A DNA stretch of 64,000 nt. It comes from Aureobasidium sp. EXF-3400 (taxonomy: Eukaryota > Ascomycota > Dothideomycetes > Dothideales > Saccotheciaceae). Positions 32,401 through 44,574 of this stretch are shown here, in pieces. The DNA is taken from NCBI GenBank assembly GCA_024195585.1, contig SWBL01000082.1:1-64000 (forward strand), in the 5' to 3' direction. Below the pieces are notes generated by a model. The model saw only the letters and a list, made by a program, of their open reading frames with translations. It was not told the origin of the DNA and did not search any database. Position numbers and translations under genes: made by a program. The first letter of the stretch is position 1. The number at the start of each line of letters is the position of its first letter.

Positions 32401-32733
32401 CGTTTGGCCGATGTCGTGTAATTACCGCTCGTGCATCGGTAGATCTTCTTGTGTTCTCTTGGAGGTGTTGCAAAGAAGACTCTCACAGTTCCAAGCGGCT
32501 ACGATTTCAACACTTTGCAGTTTCACACAGACATGAAACACTCTGAAGCGTGCTTGCTTGCATAGCATGTGAATGTCGGATCACAAGTTGGGAGAAAATA
32601 TTGAAGTTGTTCATGGATGGAAGTCACGCCTCCACACGTCACGCGTGGTCGCGTCACCCGTGCTTGCCTACCCACTAAATTGTCAAACACCTTGATGCTC
32701 AGGGCCACCAGCTCTGCTTGAATAACTCACAAC
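32401..32733. promoter_or_regulatory. Divergent intergenic region, Atg14 / EH-repeat gene
   Basis: 333 bp between start codons, including a GC-rich palindrome-like stretch near 32625-32660 (CACGCGTGGTCGCG). No named motif. Confidence 0.35.
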
Positions 32734-33265
32734 ATGGAATCCGGAAACACTACTCCCCACGATCAATTTAGTCCTCCACCAGACGAGCACGAGCGCGAGC
32801 ATGAGCACGAACACGAGCACGAGCATGAGCACGAGCACGATGATGAGGATGTCCTCGAACCACACGACCCAATGGATCCATTTGATTGGCAAGCACTAGA
32901 AACCGAGTACCTTAACGCTATGGCAGAGTGCAAGGCGAAAGAAGACGTCCATCTCCAAGAATTTGCTTCTCTGTCACAGTTCTTTCGAGTCTGGGCGGAA
33001 ACAAGCTCTGGCCACGAACAGAAAAGAAGTCACCAGCGGTATGCTTATTTACAACCAGGAAATGAATCTCGTCTAACCCTGCAACTTCTAGCCTGAGAAC
33101 GCAAAGCACTTTGGTCATGAAGAAGGAAGGAGATCTTGAGGAGCGCAGACAGCATTGTAAGTCAGGCAGGAAACGAGCTTTGGAATGCCTTCTCTAATCA
33201 GCTGAAACACAGATGTGCAAGTTGTCGAGGCATTTCGGATGGCCCTTTCTATGCTCGATCATTGA
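32734..33265 (+). CDS. Small protein with Glu-His dipeptide repeat, unknown function
   Basis: 140 aa from exons 32734-33038, 33092-33156 and 33213-33265. Introns begin GTATGC and GTAAGT; the first has CTAAC and ends TCTAG. After a short head comes an acidic/His tract of nine Glu-His-type dipeptides (one is Glu-Arg), at about residues 18-35. The rest looks conserved and helical: DPMDPFDWQALETEYLNAMA, LQEFASLSQFFRVWAETSSG, then VMKKEGDLEERRQHY and VVEAFRMALSML. The tract could bind metals, but its spread in a disordered head is more suggestive of repeat expansion. I do not recognise the family. Confidence 0.7.
32785..32838 (+). repeat. Hexanucleotide GAGCAY-type tract encoding Glu-His repeats
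   Basis: 54 bp, nine imperfect copies of GAGCAC/GAGCAT in frame in the preceding gene. One copy reads GAGCGC (Glu-Arg) and one GAACAC. Confidence 0.9.
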
Positions 33266-33586
33266 GATCCTTCGATACGTCAGTATCGCTTCATGGAACG
33301 GCCATGTGGTTTCCTTCATCCCGGGGTTTGTGCTGGCTATGATGATGAGCCCTCTGACCCGTATCTGCATTTTTGCGTCTTGTTGAAGGAGTTGCTCGAG
33401 TCTGTTTTTGCGTCATTGCTTCCTTTAATTGCTCTATACCCACTCGCCAGAGTATGCTAATCACGAAATGTTACGAAGTTGCAGGTAATGAGCTCATAAG
33501 CCTAGGGTTCATACAAATCGTACTAGGTCTTCGAAGAGTTGAAATCTATTTCTATACAAATACCACGCCATCAACTCATGTCCAGC
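33266..33586. other. Convergent intergenic region, no gene seen
   Basis: 321 bp between the EH-repeat gene and thioredoxin reductase 3' ends. Confidence 0.35.
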
Positions 33587-35240
<1,654 letters not shown>

Positions 35241-36909
35241 CTACTCTTCCATAGGAGCATCTTCAACCATCTCGCTGATGGCACCATCGGTTGCTTGCTC
35301 TGATGCAGCGTCTTGTGCTTCCTCTGGAGCGCCTCTCTTCCTCAAGTTCTCAATGCCATACAACAAGTTGTCAAGTTGCTTCCGCTCTGGCGCAGGAAGC
35401 ATGAGATTGTTAGCAGCATTCAGCTTCACACTGAAGCCCTCATCAAGCTCTAGAACCGTTTCGGATTCGGTGTTGCGTACTGTGTAAGCTTGCAGACGCG
35501 GAGTCGATGCCTTTGTGTGGTCAGATTGTTGTGCCGACAGATCAGTAGAAAATTGACGTACCTCTGTAACGTCCAGAGAGACGATGACAGTGTTTCCAAC
35601 CACGGCAATATCCAAGGGTACTCCTGGCAGAGAGACACCAGTCATGCGAGAGGCTGAGCCCTGTTGTGTCACCAAAAGACATGGCAGCCTCTCACAAGCC
35701 ACCAACACTGCCGTCTTCTTGGTCTCCGTACTGGAAGGTACAGTCCAAAGTCCAGAAACTGCAATCGGGCTCTCGGCTCCAAAGTTGGTGTTCGAGGATG
35801 ACGGAGAAGAAAAGAGAGTTGTAAGAGCAGATCTGAGGTCGCGCTTTTCTTTGAGGTTCCCAGCTCGCCAATCCCACACTCCCAACCAGTCGTCTCCACC
35901 ACCACTTACCAAGAGCTCAGTACCAGGTAGCAGGCAGATCTTGCTGATGAAGTCCTTGTGGCCGAGGCAGAAGCCCTCAATGATGTGTGCTTGAGGAGGT
36001 CCCCTAGAGATTCTGATATGTTCATCTCTGTCGGCTGTTATAATATAGCCACAAGGTTTGCCATCGATTTCTTCAGTCGCAAATTTGACATCGGTTAGCA
36101 TGGAAACATGTCCAAGGAGGAGTTGAAACTCGAATTTGGGCCCCTCTCTGGCTTTGGCTTGCAGGTCCTTCTGCTTCATCTGGTTCTCTAGCGCTCTTCG
36201 ATTGCGGCCAGAATGAACGGTCAAGGTGGTGGCTGCAGGGACGTATTTCTTGGAACTGGCGTCTTCCTTGGTCTCTGCCTTGGAGCTGTCCTCAGATTTT
36301 TCCACGAAGGCAGATGGAAACAGAGGTAGGGAGTACACATCTCCGAACTTGTCACCGCACAGAATAGTTTTGTTGTCTGGAGTTACCAAGACAGCACAAG
36401 GGCGCTTGGGCATATTTCTTTTCCAAAGTCAATTGGATATTCAGGGAATTGGAAGAATCAACTCCTACCTTTCGCTCAGTTCATTCAGCTTACCGCTCGC
36501 AGTCACCTCGAGTACTCTAACAGACTTGTCATCTGTCACAGCAACGATATGTTTGCTATCTGCAGAAACGGCTAACTTGATAACATTGGGACCAGCTGCT
36601 GTCTCGGTTTCGAGTTTACGTTTTTTGCCAGGAGGACCATCTGAAGCGGCTTCGACCTAAAAGTTGGTTCAGCTGGCGTTTGACATAATCAAGCTGACTA
36701 GGATCTCCTATCAGTCAGGCCACTGCAGGAGGTGCCCAGATCGGGGTACTCACAGAGCTGTTCTCTTTTTGCTCTGGCCATTGAGACACAATTGAGCCAT
36801 CTGAAAGTTTTACAGAGACGATTTTAGCACCACAGGCAGCCAATAGTAGGCCTTCGGGTGCAAAGTCCTGAGATTCGCACAGAGCGGTGATCTGGTATGG
36901 GTGATTCAT
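35241..36909 (-). CDS. TRM82: tRNA (m7G46) methyltransferase non-catalytic subunit Trm82
   Basis: WD40 protein that stabilises Trm8 for N7-methylation of G46 in tRNA, 489 aa. Exons read on the minus strand: 36754-36909, 36469-36656, 35562-36417 and 35241-35510. The N-terminus MNHPYQITALCESQ leads into blades with KHIVAVTDDKSVRVLEV, TILCGDKFGDVYSLPL, LLLGHVSMLTDVKFA, YIITADRDEHIRISR and VSGGGDDWLGVWDW. The RDEHIRISR blade is the Trm82 hallmark. The third intron (35511-35561) is 51 nt, stop-free and in frame; GTACGT, TCTGAC and ACAAAG mark it. Intron 2 has the weak donor GTAGGA. Confidence 0.9.
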
Positions 36910-37198
36910 GATGCAAAGTGTCGAGCAGACAAAGTGAACAGAGAATGAAGATTGGTTCACTCGAGCATCCAGCGAGCCAGCACGCCGGGCCTAGAAAAAG
37001 TCATGGTCGATGCTTCTTCGTCCGGCCAGATCGGGAATTTGCGACGCCAAGACCGACACCCACAACCGCCAAATTCGCTCGCGGTCTGGCAAAAGATGAG
37101 AAATCTGAAGAGCCTTTGAACCTCTACAACAACCAACTACGGGAAATTTTCCAGACTTCGCCTGAAACATCCCTAACTCATCGTAAAAGATAGCAGAA
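36910..37198. promoter_or_regulatory. Divergent promoter, Trm82 / ribosomal P0
   Basis: 289 bp between the start codons of two translation-related genes. No motif I can name. Confidence 0.4.
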
Positions 37199-38271
37199 AT
37201 GGGGGGCAAGTCAGCAACCAAGGCCGTCTACTTCGACAAGCTGAAGTCTCTTCTCGAGACTTACAAGTCCATCTTCATCGTCACCGTCGACAATGTCTCG
37301 TCTCAGCAGATGCACGAGATCCGTCACGCTCTCCGTGGTGATTCCGTTGTCCTGATGGGCAAGAACACCATGGTCCGCCGTGCGCTCAAGGGCTTCATCG
37401 CTGATGCCCCCGAGTACGAGCGTCTCCTTCCTCACGTTAAGGGTGAGTTTGCACACAGCTGGCGCAATTGCGCTTTGAAGCAAAGTGCACCCAACTGACG
37501 CAATGCGCTCTCAGGCAACGTTGGTTTCATCTTCACCAACTCCGACCTTAAGGACACCCGTGAGAAGATTCTCTCCAACCGCGTCGCCGCCCCTGCCCGT
37601 GCTGGTGCCGTCGCTCCTCTCGATGTCTTCATCCCCGCTGGAAACACTGGTATGGAGCCCGGAAAGACCTCTTTCTTCCAGGCTCTCGGTGTCCCCACCA
37701 AGATCGCCCGTGGTACCATTGAAATCACCACCGATCTGAAGCTCGTTGAGGCCGGCACCAAGGTCGGTGCCTCCGAGGCCACCCTGCTCAACATGCTGAA
37801 CATCTCGCCCTTCACCTACGGTATGGGCATTGCTCAGATCTACGACCAGGGCCAGACCTTCGATTCCAGCGTCCTCGACATTGAGGAGAGCCAGCTCCTC
37901 AAGGCCTTCACCAGCGCCATCGCTACCATTGCCACCATCTCCCTGGCTATCAACTACCCCACCCTCCCCTCGGTCATGCACTCTCTGGTCAACTCCTACA
38001 AGAACGTCATCTCGGCCGCCATCGAGATCGACTACGAGTGGGATGCCATCCACGAGCTCAAGGACCGCATCGCCAACCCCGACGCTTACGCCGCCGCTGC
38101 CCCCGCCGCCGGCTCTGCTCCCGCTGCTGGTGACGCCCCTGCTGCCGCTAAGGAGGAGGAGAAGGAGGGTAAGAACACTCTGCTTTGCTCAATCACACAG
38201 TCCAAGATGCTAACAGACTTTTTACAGAGTCCGAGGAGGACGACGACATGGGCTTCGGTCTCTTCGACTAA
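37199..38271 (+). CDS. RPP0: 60S ribosomal stalk protein P0 (uL10)
   Basis: Base of the ribosomal stalk, binding 25S rRNA and two P1/P2 dimers, 313 aa. Exons are 37199-37442, 37515-38168 and 38228-38271. Conserved segments: MGGKSATKAVYFDKL, VLMGKNTMVRRAL, NVGFIFTNSDLKD, and PGKTSFFQALGVPTKIARGT. An Ala/Pro hinge (AAAAPAAGSAPAAGDAPAA) leads to the acidic P-tail ESEEDDDMGFGLFD, which recruits elongation factors. The last intron isolates this tail on a 44-nt exon. Strongly C-ending codons, unlike neighbours, mark high expression and explain long spurious antisense frames. Confidence 0.97.
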
Positions 38272-38627
38272 GCGTGTCGCTTGCTATAGATTTTCTAGAA
38301 ACAGAAAACGCACCTCGTCCCCAAATCATTGTGGCATCTTTGTACTGCTAGTGAGAACCGTTCACTGGTCACAGCTCTTGTTGAAAGGTTAGTACCATTT
38401 CCCCTGCACTCTTTCACACCTTCGCGGATGATTATACATTTTTAACCCCGAGATCTCAATGAAGATTAAAACGCAACAACAACACTCTAATTTTTTCATG
38501 ACGCACATTATCATCTCATTCTTGCTTTATCACAATACTTGTTTTGAAAAAGGCTAACTGAGATGAACAGATTCAAGATGTACCGTGATATGTCTTCTAC
38601 CTATGCGCCAGTCTATCGTGCCACAGT
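38272..38627. other. Convergent intergenic region, no gene seen
   Basis: 356 bp between P0 and the GNAT gene, AT-rich around 38430-38540, consistent with 3' UTRs. Confidence 0.35.
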
Positions 38628-39733
38628 CTATGCCAATAAATCAACTCGTATCCAAAACACTTCAAAATACCATTTTCCTCCCAGACTTTCGCACACTCCT
38701 TGACTTGCTTTGTTGTCTGTTGCCACATCTGCGTGAGCATACCTTTCTCCAACACATGTCTCCTTTCCTGTAGGAGTAGGGTTATGTTGGCAGTATATCT
38801 CCATGTCTTCTGAGAATAATCTCAGACTCAGACTTTTGGCCAGTCCAAGGCCTCTGTATGCTGGCTCAACATGCAATGTTGTGAGAGAAGCGTCCAACCC
38901 GAGAAAGCCCCACGCCACTGGCTCTCGCTCAGCCGACGAAGTGTTGATAGGATATATCGCGACACTGGGGAGCTTGCATAGAGTCCTATCCTGTCGAGGA
39001 ATCTGCGTGCGTGACTTGACCAGCGAGTAGTCTTTGGAATCTACCTTGCCATACTCAAAGCCAGGAGGCAGAGTTGGAGAGACCATACTGCGATTCTTGT
39101 GAGCAAAGAGTCTCTGTAAATCTACTTCCAAGACACTTACTCGTCCCTGATATCAAAGATATACTTTCTATATGGTATACCCGATATCTCAGCGGAATTC
39201 GGATCGATGAGGCCTAGCCTTTCCAGGATCGTGAACGTGGCTCTGTGTACGGATCCAAACAAGAGAACTTGTTCATTCTGCATGTGTGATAGAAACTGAT
39301 CTCTATCTGCGAGCACACTGCCATTGGTAGCTGAAGGTAGAGCTGTAGTCTTTTCCGGAGTGACAGTGGTACCAGCTTTCGGAGGAATTTCAATCTGGCT
39401 GATCTTTTTAATCATGGCTTTGACGAGGCCATCTGCATGCGGGAGCCAGGAGTCGTCCGTTGGTGTACTGTGTTCCCAGCTGGCGGCCAGCCAGACCTCA
39501 GTCTCTGGCCTGCATGCACGGTCGACATATGCGACTATCCAGTGATCCTCGGGGTTCCTTTGATGAGCGGGACTGGCAAAGTCGACAGAGCTGAGCAATC
39601 GTGCGCCTGGTTCAAAGTGGCCGAATTGTATGCGTCGATAGAGGGCGATAGATGTAGGCATATAAGGTGCCAGCCATCGAATCAGATCCGGTTGTTGGTC
39701 ACTGGACACCTCGAATATCTCGGTGCTTGCCAT
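38628..39733 (-). CDS. GNAT (FR47-like) N-acyltransferase
   Basis: 350 aa from exons 39141-39733 and 38628-39087; the 53-nt intron begins GTAAGT and ends TCGCAG. The C-terminal GNAT domain has LTTLHVEPAYRGLGLAKSLS, where RGLGLA is the acetyl-CoA pyrophosphate loop, and ADVATDNKASQGVCESLGGK, the usual motif B/C with an Asn near the thiol. The N-terminal half (LIRWLAPYMPTSIALYRRI, EDHWIVAYVDRA) resembles the glycine N-acyltransferase-like layout. Acceptor substrate unknown. The Met of exon 2 (MVSPTLPPGFEYG) is internal, not a start. Confidence 0.82.
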
Positions 39734-40090
39734 ACTGCAATAAGTTGTTTTTGGTAGAAATCACAGTGCACAAAGAGAAGAGAAGTGGAGGAAGCAATAA
39801 ATTACGATCTCGTGCTTTCGATCAATTAAATCCAGCCTGCCGTGTCTTCCGATGACTCGACGCCCAACGCCTTCTTTTCAATGGGAAAAAGAGCTCGCCG
39901 TAGCATACAGGAAAACGAAATCGTAGACTTTGAAACACGAGAAACCTCGTGCAGTTCTATAGAATGCCGCAAACGCTACCCACAAACATAAAAGGGAATA
40001 GAAGAAATCGCAAAAGAGGAAGCTGCCCGGGAGCTGTTGGTATAGACAACTCTGCCTAGGCTTTCCTTGTTTCATATCATAAGCGTCATT
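39734..40090. other. Intergenic region, no gene seen
   Basis: 357 bp between the GNAT start and the Ydj1 3' end. Confidence 0.35.
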
Positions 40091-41461
40091 TTACTGCGAA
40101 GCACACTGGACTCTCTCGCCACCTGCGCCGTTCATCTCATCATCGTCATCTTCGCCCATGGCAGCGCGTTGTGCGCGTGCCGATTCGCGGTTGGGGTCAA
40201 CCTTGTCGAGCGAGAAGTCTTCGGTCATGGCATCCGGGGGAGGAACGTTCTGGGGGGAGCGAGGAGGAAGGACACTCTCAAGAGCAGCCTTCTGCTCGTC
40301 GGTCATGGGGGCTCCGTCGGCGCTGGTCAAGACCTCGGGGAACTTGACGTCGAACTGGATATAGAGGTTGCCGAAGTCGTGGTGTCTGTATGAAGGCATA
40401 CCCTGACCTCTGATGACCTTGATCTCTCCTGTGGGATTTGTTAGTACGATAATATGCAATTCGTAATCATGACAACATACCTGGAGAAATGACCTCGCCG
40501 GGCTTGATCTCAACAGTGAGCCATCTCTCGTCGAGGTGCTCAATGTAGATGGCGCCACCAGCAAGAGCGGTCAGAAGATCAATCTCGGCCTGGTAGAAGA
40601 GGTCGTCGCCCTTGCGCTGGAAGCGAGCGTGAGGCTTCTGCTCAATCTCGAACTGAACATCACCGGGCTCGACGCCGGGCATCTGGTCACCCTCGCCACG
40701 GAAGTCGATCTTGGTACCGCTCTGGACACCCTTGTCGACGTGGACGTGGAGAACCTTGCGCTCAACGGTGGTCTTCTTTCCGTGACACTGCTTGCAGCGA
40801 TCCTTCTCGCGAACAATCTCACCCTCTCCGTTGCAGTCGGGGCAGACAGTCTGGAAGCGCTGGATCATGGGACCCATCTGGCGCATCATCATCTTCATAC
40901 CCTGACCGTTGCAGCCTGTGCATTGCTTGACAGCACCCTCCTTACCACCGCGGCCATCACACTTGGGGCACAAGACGGACTTTTGCAGGGCGAGCTTGGA
41001 GATCTTGCCCTTGTACATGTCCTCGAGCGAGACCTTGTGGACGTGGTGAATGGTGCGGGCTTTCTTGGGGCCGGTCTCACGACCCATGCCACCGCCGAAC
41101 ATGCCACCGAAGCCACCACCGCCGCCGCCGAAGAACTGTGAGAAGAGATCCTCAGCGTTCATGCCGCCGCCCATACCGCCTTGCTCGAGTCCCTCTTCAC
41201 CATATTGATCGTAGAGTTGGCGCTTTTCTGAGTCGGCGAGGATTTCGTATGCGTGTGAGAGCTCCTTAAACTTTTCGGCGGCTTCTGGCGAAGGGTTCTT
41301 GTCTGTGGAGCAGGTCAGGCAGATGCCAGGCATGGCAGATGTAATGGCTACGTACCAGGGTGGAACTTGAGAGCGCCCTTGCGGTAGGCTGACTTGAGTT
41401 GAGCCTCAGTAGCGTCGGGAGCGACGCCCAGAGTCTCGTAGAATTTCGTGTCCTTGACCAT
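40091..41461 (-). CDS. YDJ1: Type I DnaJ/Hsp40 co-chaperone, Ydj1-like, farnesylated
   Basis: Cytosolic Hsp70 co-chaperone, 421 aa. Exons read on the minus strand are 41356-41461, 40481-41302 and 40091-40428. The J domain starts [13 protein letters not shown] and its HPD motif is split by intron 1 (HP|D). A Gly/Phe region ([16 protein letters not shown]) follows, then the zinc-finger domain with four CXXCXGXG-type units: [24 protein letters not shown] and CKQCHGKK. The C-terminal substrate domain ends in CASQ, a farnesylation CAAX box that tethers Ydj1 to ER and mitochondrial membranes. Intron 2 has a perfect TACTAAC. A step-type heat-shock element lies about 180 bp upstream. Confidence 0.96.
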
Positions 41462-42326
41462 GGTGGTGGTAGAGATGATAGCGCTGTGATAGGTTGACGG
41501 GCGCGAGGACAGAAGCGAATGTAAGAAGAAACTGAAAGGGGTATCAAATCAACAGATGAAAAGCCAAGGACTATAGTTGACAAGTCGTAAGCGCAGGCTC
41601 TGAGAGGAACAAGAACGTTTGGGGCGATGATTTGGCTCGGAGTTCTGGTACCTTCCACGATTTTCTCCCGAACGCCGCTACATACAATGCCAAGCCCTCT
41701 CAACCCTCTCACTCCGGCTCATACTCACCCACTCGATTGCGACAAAACACTTGAGACTCATAAGACAAACAATCACATGTGATGCAGCAAACAGTGAATT
41801 CTCCTGAGCACAAATCACTCCGCCCTCCGTAACCTGCTCAAGAAACGCAGAAGAGCATATCTCACTTGTGTAGTGTTTGTTTACTCTGTCCCTTCTCTGT
41901 AGTCATGCGGGTTTGTTACTAATCAAGATGCACAATTCCTTCCCATCTATCATGGTTATCCACAAAAACTTTTGTAAAAGGCAGACTGGAGCATATTCTA
42001 CGGATACAACTAGATTTGGTATCTCTCTGTGTACGAATCGCCGTGTATTGATAAGACCATAAATGCGCAATCATGAGAGCAGTAACATCCCATGCTGTAG
42101 TCATTTCGCTGGAAGCAGTCAAACAGTGGTTCTATATATCCTCAGCCTTTAAGAGTTGGCCGGTCATCAAAAGAAGGCGAGCAGTCCATTGAATCTATGA
42201 TCGGCTCTTGGGGGCGCTATGAGCCGCGAACTAGTCATTGTAGCTAAACCAAAAATCTGCTTCATCTGGGGTTCTGCTCTTTCCACCGTCATCTCCAGCA
42301 CTTGTTCATAACTACACGATATCAAA
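41462..42326. promoter_or_regulatory. Divergent intergenic region, Ydj1 / Fcy1
   Basis: 865 bp. Besides the heat-shock element noted separately I see no gene. The Fcy1-proximal half is AT-rich and contains stops in all frames. Confidence 0.4.
41643..41665 (-). promoter_or_regulatory. Candidate step-type heat-shock element upstream of Ydj1
   Basis: TTC at 41643-41645, 41653-41655 and 41663-41665, exactly 10 bp apart, giving three same-orientation HSF units (GAA read on the gene strand). The step-type HSE known from yeast has this 10-bp period. It is 182-204 bp upstream of the Ydj1 ATG. Confidence 0.5.
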
Positions 42327-43050
42327 ATGGAAAGCGACATTGGATTCCAGGCTGCTCTTGAGGAGGCCAGAAAGGGTGCCTCTGAAGGTGGTGTACCCAT
42401 TGGTGCTTGTCTTGTTTCAGTACGTTAAATCGAAGATACAACTTAAGAGTCATTTCTGCTGTACCATAGACCCATCGACTCCAGCTGTACCTTTCTCCTG
42501 CGCCTTCAGAAATGTGCTGACTGTCCCTTCTCTAGGCAGATGGCAAGATTTTGGTAGGTCTCTAAGGTGCTGTTCCAAAGTTACTTGGTTGACATACCTG
42601 CCAGGGCCGTGGACACAACTTGAGAATGCAAGAGGGATCTCCTACGATTCACGTATGTACTCCGAACCTCACAGAGAACAGTACATGATGCTGAGAAGTG
42701 CACAGGGAGAGATCGCTGCACTGAATAACGCGGGTAGACTCCCAGCCTCTGCCTATCAAGGTGCTACTATGTACACCACACTCTCACCCTGCGACATGTG
42801 CACTGGAGCTTGTATTCTGTACAAGGTCAAGCGTGTTGTGCTCGGCGAGAACAATACTTTTGTTGGTGGCGAAGATTACCTCAAGCAGAGAGGCATTGAA
42901 GTTGTCAACGTCAAGTCCGCCGAATGTGAAGATTTGATGAAGAAGTTTATCAAAGAGCACCCCGAGGAGTGGTGAGTGTCTCCATCAACCAATTTCCATC
43001 CTACTGCTGACACGTATCGATGCAGGAACGAGGACATTGGTGAGCAGTAG
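42327..43050 (+). CDS. FCY1: Cytosine deaminase Fcy1
   Basis: Pyrimidine-salvage enzyme converting cytosine to uracil, also acting on 5-fluorocytosine; 149 aa (yeast 158). Five exons: 42327-42419, 42536-42553, 42605-42652, 42706-42971 and 43026-43050. Exon 2 is only 18 nt (ADGKIL). Zinc ligands are H in TIH|GEIAAL, with the intron falling between H and GE, and PCDMC. The segment YTTLSPCDMCTGACILY matches the family. Exons 2 and 3 were placed from conservation of GRGHNLRMQEGS. The last exon encodes NEDIGEQ, close to the yeast C-terminus. Confidence 0.92.
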
Positions 43051-43197
43051 GCTTCGCGCCCGTGTTTCACCAATCGCTAGTCATCATATTCCTTTCGTGC
43101 ATCTTTTGCTCGGCGGCCTCTATGGCAGAAGTTTTGGTCGTATCTTGGATTCCTAGAGCATCATTCGCAACGGTAAACAATTGGAATGGCCGAATCT

Positions 43198-44395
43198 TCA
43201 TCTACCTGAAAGCCTGTGGATTTCCTCGAAGAAGAACTTGAGGTCATCGGGGTTGACAAATGGTGTGATTCCTACGAATGTTAGCATGTAAATAAGCTTG
43301 GAATAAACAACATTGCACATACCGTGACCCAGGTTGGCAATCCAACCTTGCTTGCCACCACCAAAGCCTTCAACCATTTCCTTGACCACTGCGGTGATGG
43401 CTTCTTTGCCGCCGTAAAGAACACCAGGGTCGGCGTTTCCTTGGAGAACTTTGCCCTTCTTCTGAGCAATGGCGTAAGCCTCCTTGGGTGAGTGCAACCA
43501 GTCCAGTCCGATGACATTGTATGCGGTATCACAGAGGTCGTCGAGAGCGTACCAAGCGCCCTTTGCGAATACGGTCATGGGCACGACTTCTTGACCCATT
43601 TCCCTGAGGCGGTTGGGCAGGTGGTCTGCAATGTAGTTCAGGTAAGGCAGAGAGAACTCCTTGAAAGAGGTAGGAGACAATTCGCCAGCCCATGAGTCGA
43701 AGACTTGGATAATCTGCACGACCGAATTAGCTTGAGACAAGGGCATGTGGATGGACGAGGTGTACCTGAGCACCAGCAACGACTTGCAGGGCGAGGTATT
43801 CAACACAAAGCTCAGCGATCTTCTGCAGCAACTTCTTGCTCTCCTCGGGATACTTGAAGATCCAGGTCTTGACTTGCTTGAACATCTTGGTGCCACCACC
43901 CTCAACCATGTAACTGAGCAGAGTCCAGGGAGCGCCGCAGAAGCCGTACAGAGGCACGCGGCCATCGAGCTTCTGTCTGGTCATGGTGATGGCCTTGTAA
44001 ACGTAGTCCAAAGTCTCCTTGACATCGACATCTCTTTCCATGATTTCCTGGTACTGCTTGTCGTTCGGGGACATGAGAGGGTCGGGGAAATGGGGGCCTT
44101 TCTTGTCGACCATAATGACCTCCATGCCCATGGCCTGAGGAATGACGAGGATGTCGGAGAAGATGATGGAGCCATCAATGAGGCCGGCGTAACGATCAAT
44201 GGGTTGCAGAGTCAGGGTCGAGGCAATCTCGGGCGAACGACAGCACTCGAAGAAGTCGTGGGTGCCCTTGGCCTCGTGGTACTCGGGCAGGTAGCGACCA
44301 GCCTGGCGCATGACCCACATGGGCGGACGCTCGACCTTCTCACCACGCGCAGCGCGCAGGAGCAGGTCGTTCTTCATAGGTGGGAATTCAGGCAT
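43198..44395 (-). CDS. HEM12: Uroporphyrinogen decarboxylase
   Basis: Cytosolic heme-pathway enzyme converting uroporphyrinogen III to coproporphyrinogen III, 364 aa. Exons read on the minus strand: 43766-44395, 43323-43713 and 43198-43271. The signature [17 protein letters not shown] holds the Arg residues that contact substrate carboxylates. Also present: [14 protein letters not shown] with the catalytic Asp, [25 protein letters not shown], and [13 protein letters not shown]. Introns have CTAATTC/CTAAC branch sites. It shares 179 bp with the divergent Msh1 gene. Confidence 0.97.
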
Positions 44396-44574
44396 CTTGA
44401 CGTTGGTTTGCTGTGTTGATGTCTAGACTTGAACTGCAGCAATACAAGAGAGAGTTCGCTCGCAGGCAGGCGTGCGCCCCGCATGAACGCATCGACCTCT
44501 CAATCGACATCATTGACCAAGTCATTTTTTCTCCTGACCCTTTTCGACCCATGATCTGACCTTCGACTCTGGCA
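44396..44574. promoter_or_regulatory. Short bidirectional promoter, Hem12 / Msh1
   Basis: 179 bp between start codons. No named motif seen. Confidence 0.45.

Noticed and set aside
37511..38053. Antisense frame of 180 codons in ribosomal P0
   Set aside because: Created by the strong C-ending codon use of P0; no independent start or motif.
40536..41141. Antisense frame of 201 codons in Ydj1
   Set aside because: Shadow of codon bias in a highly expressed gene.
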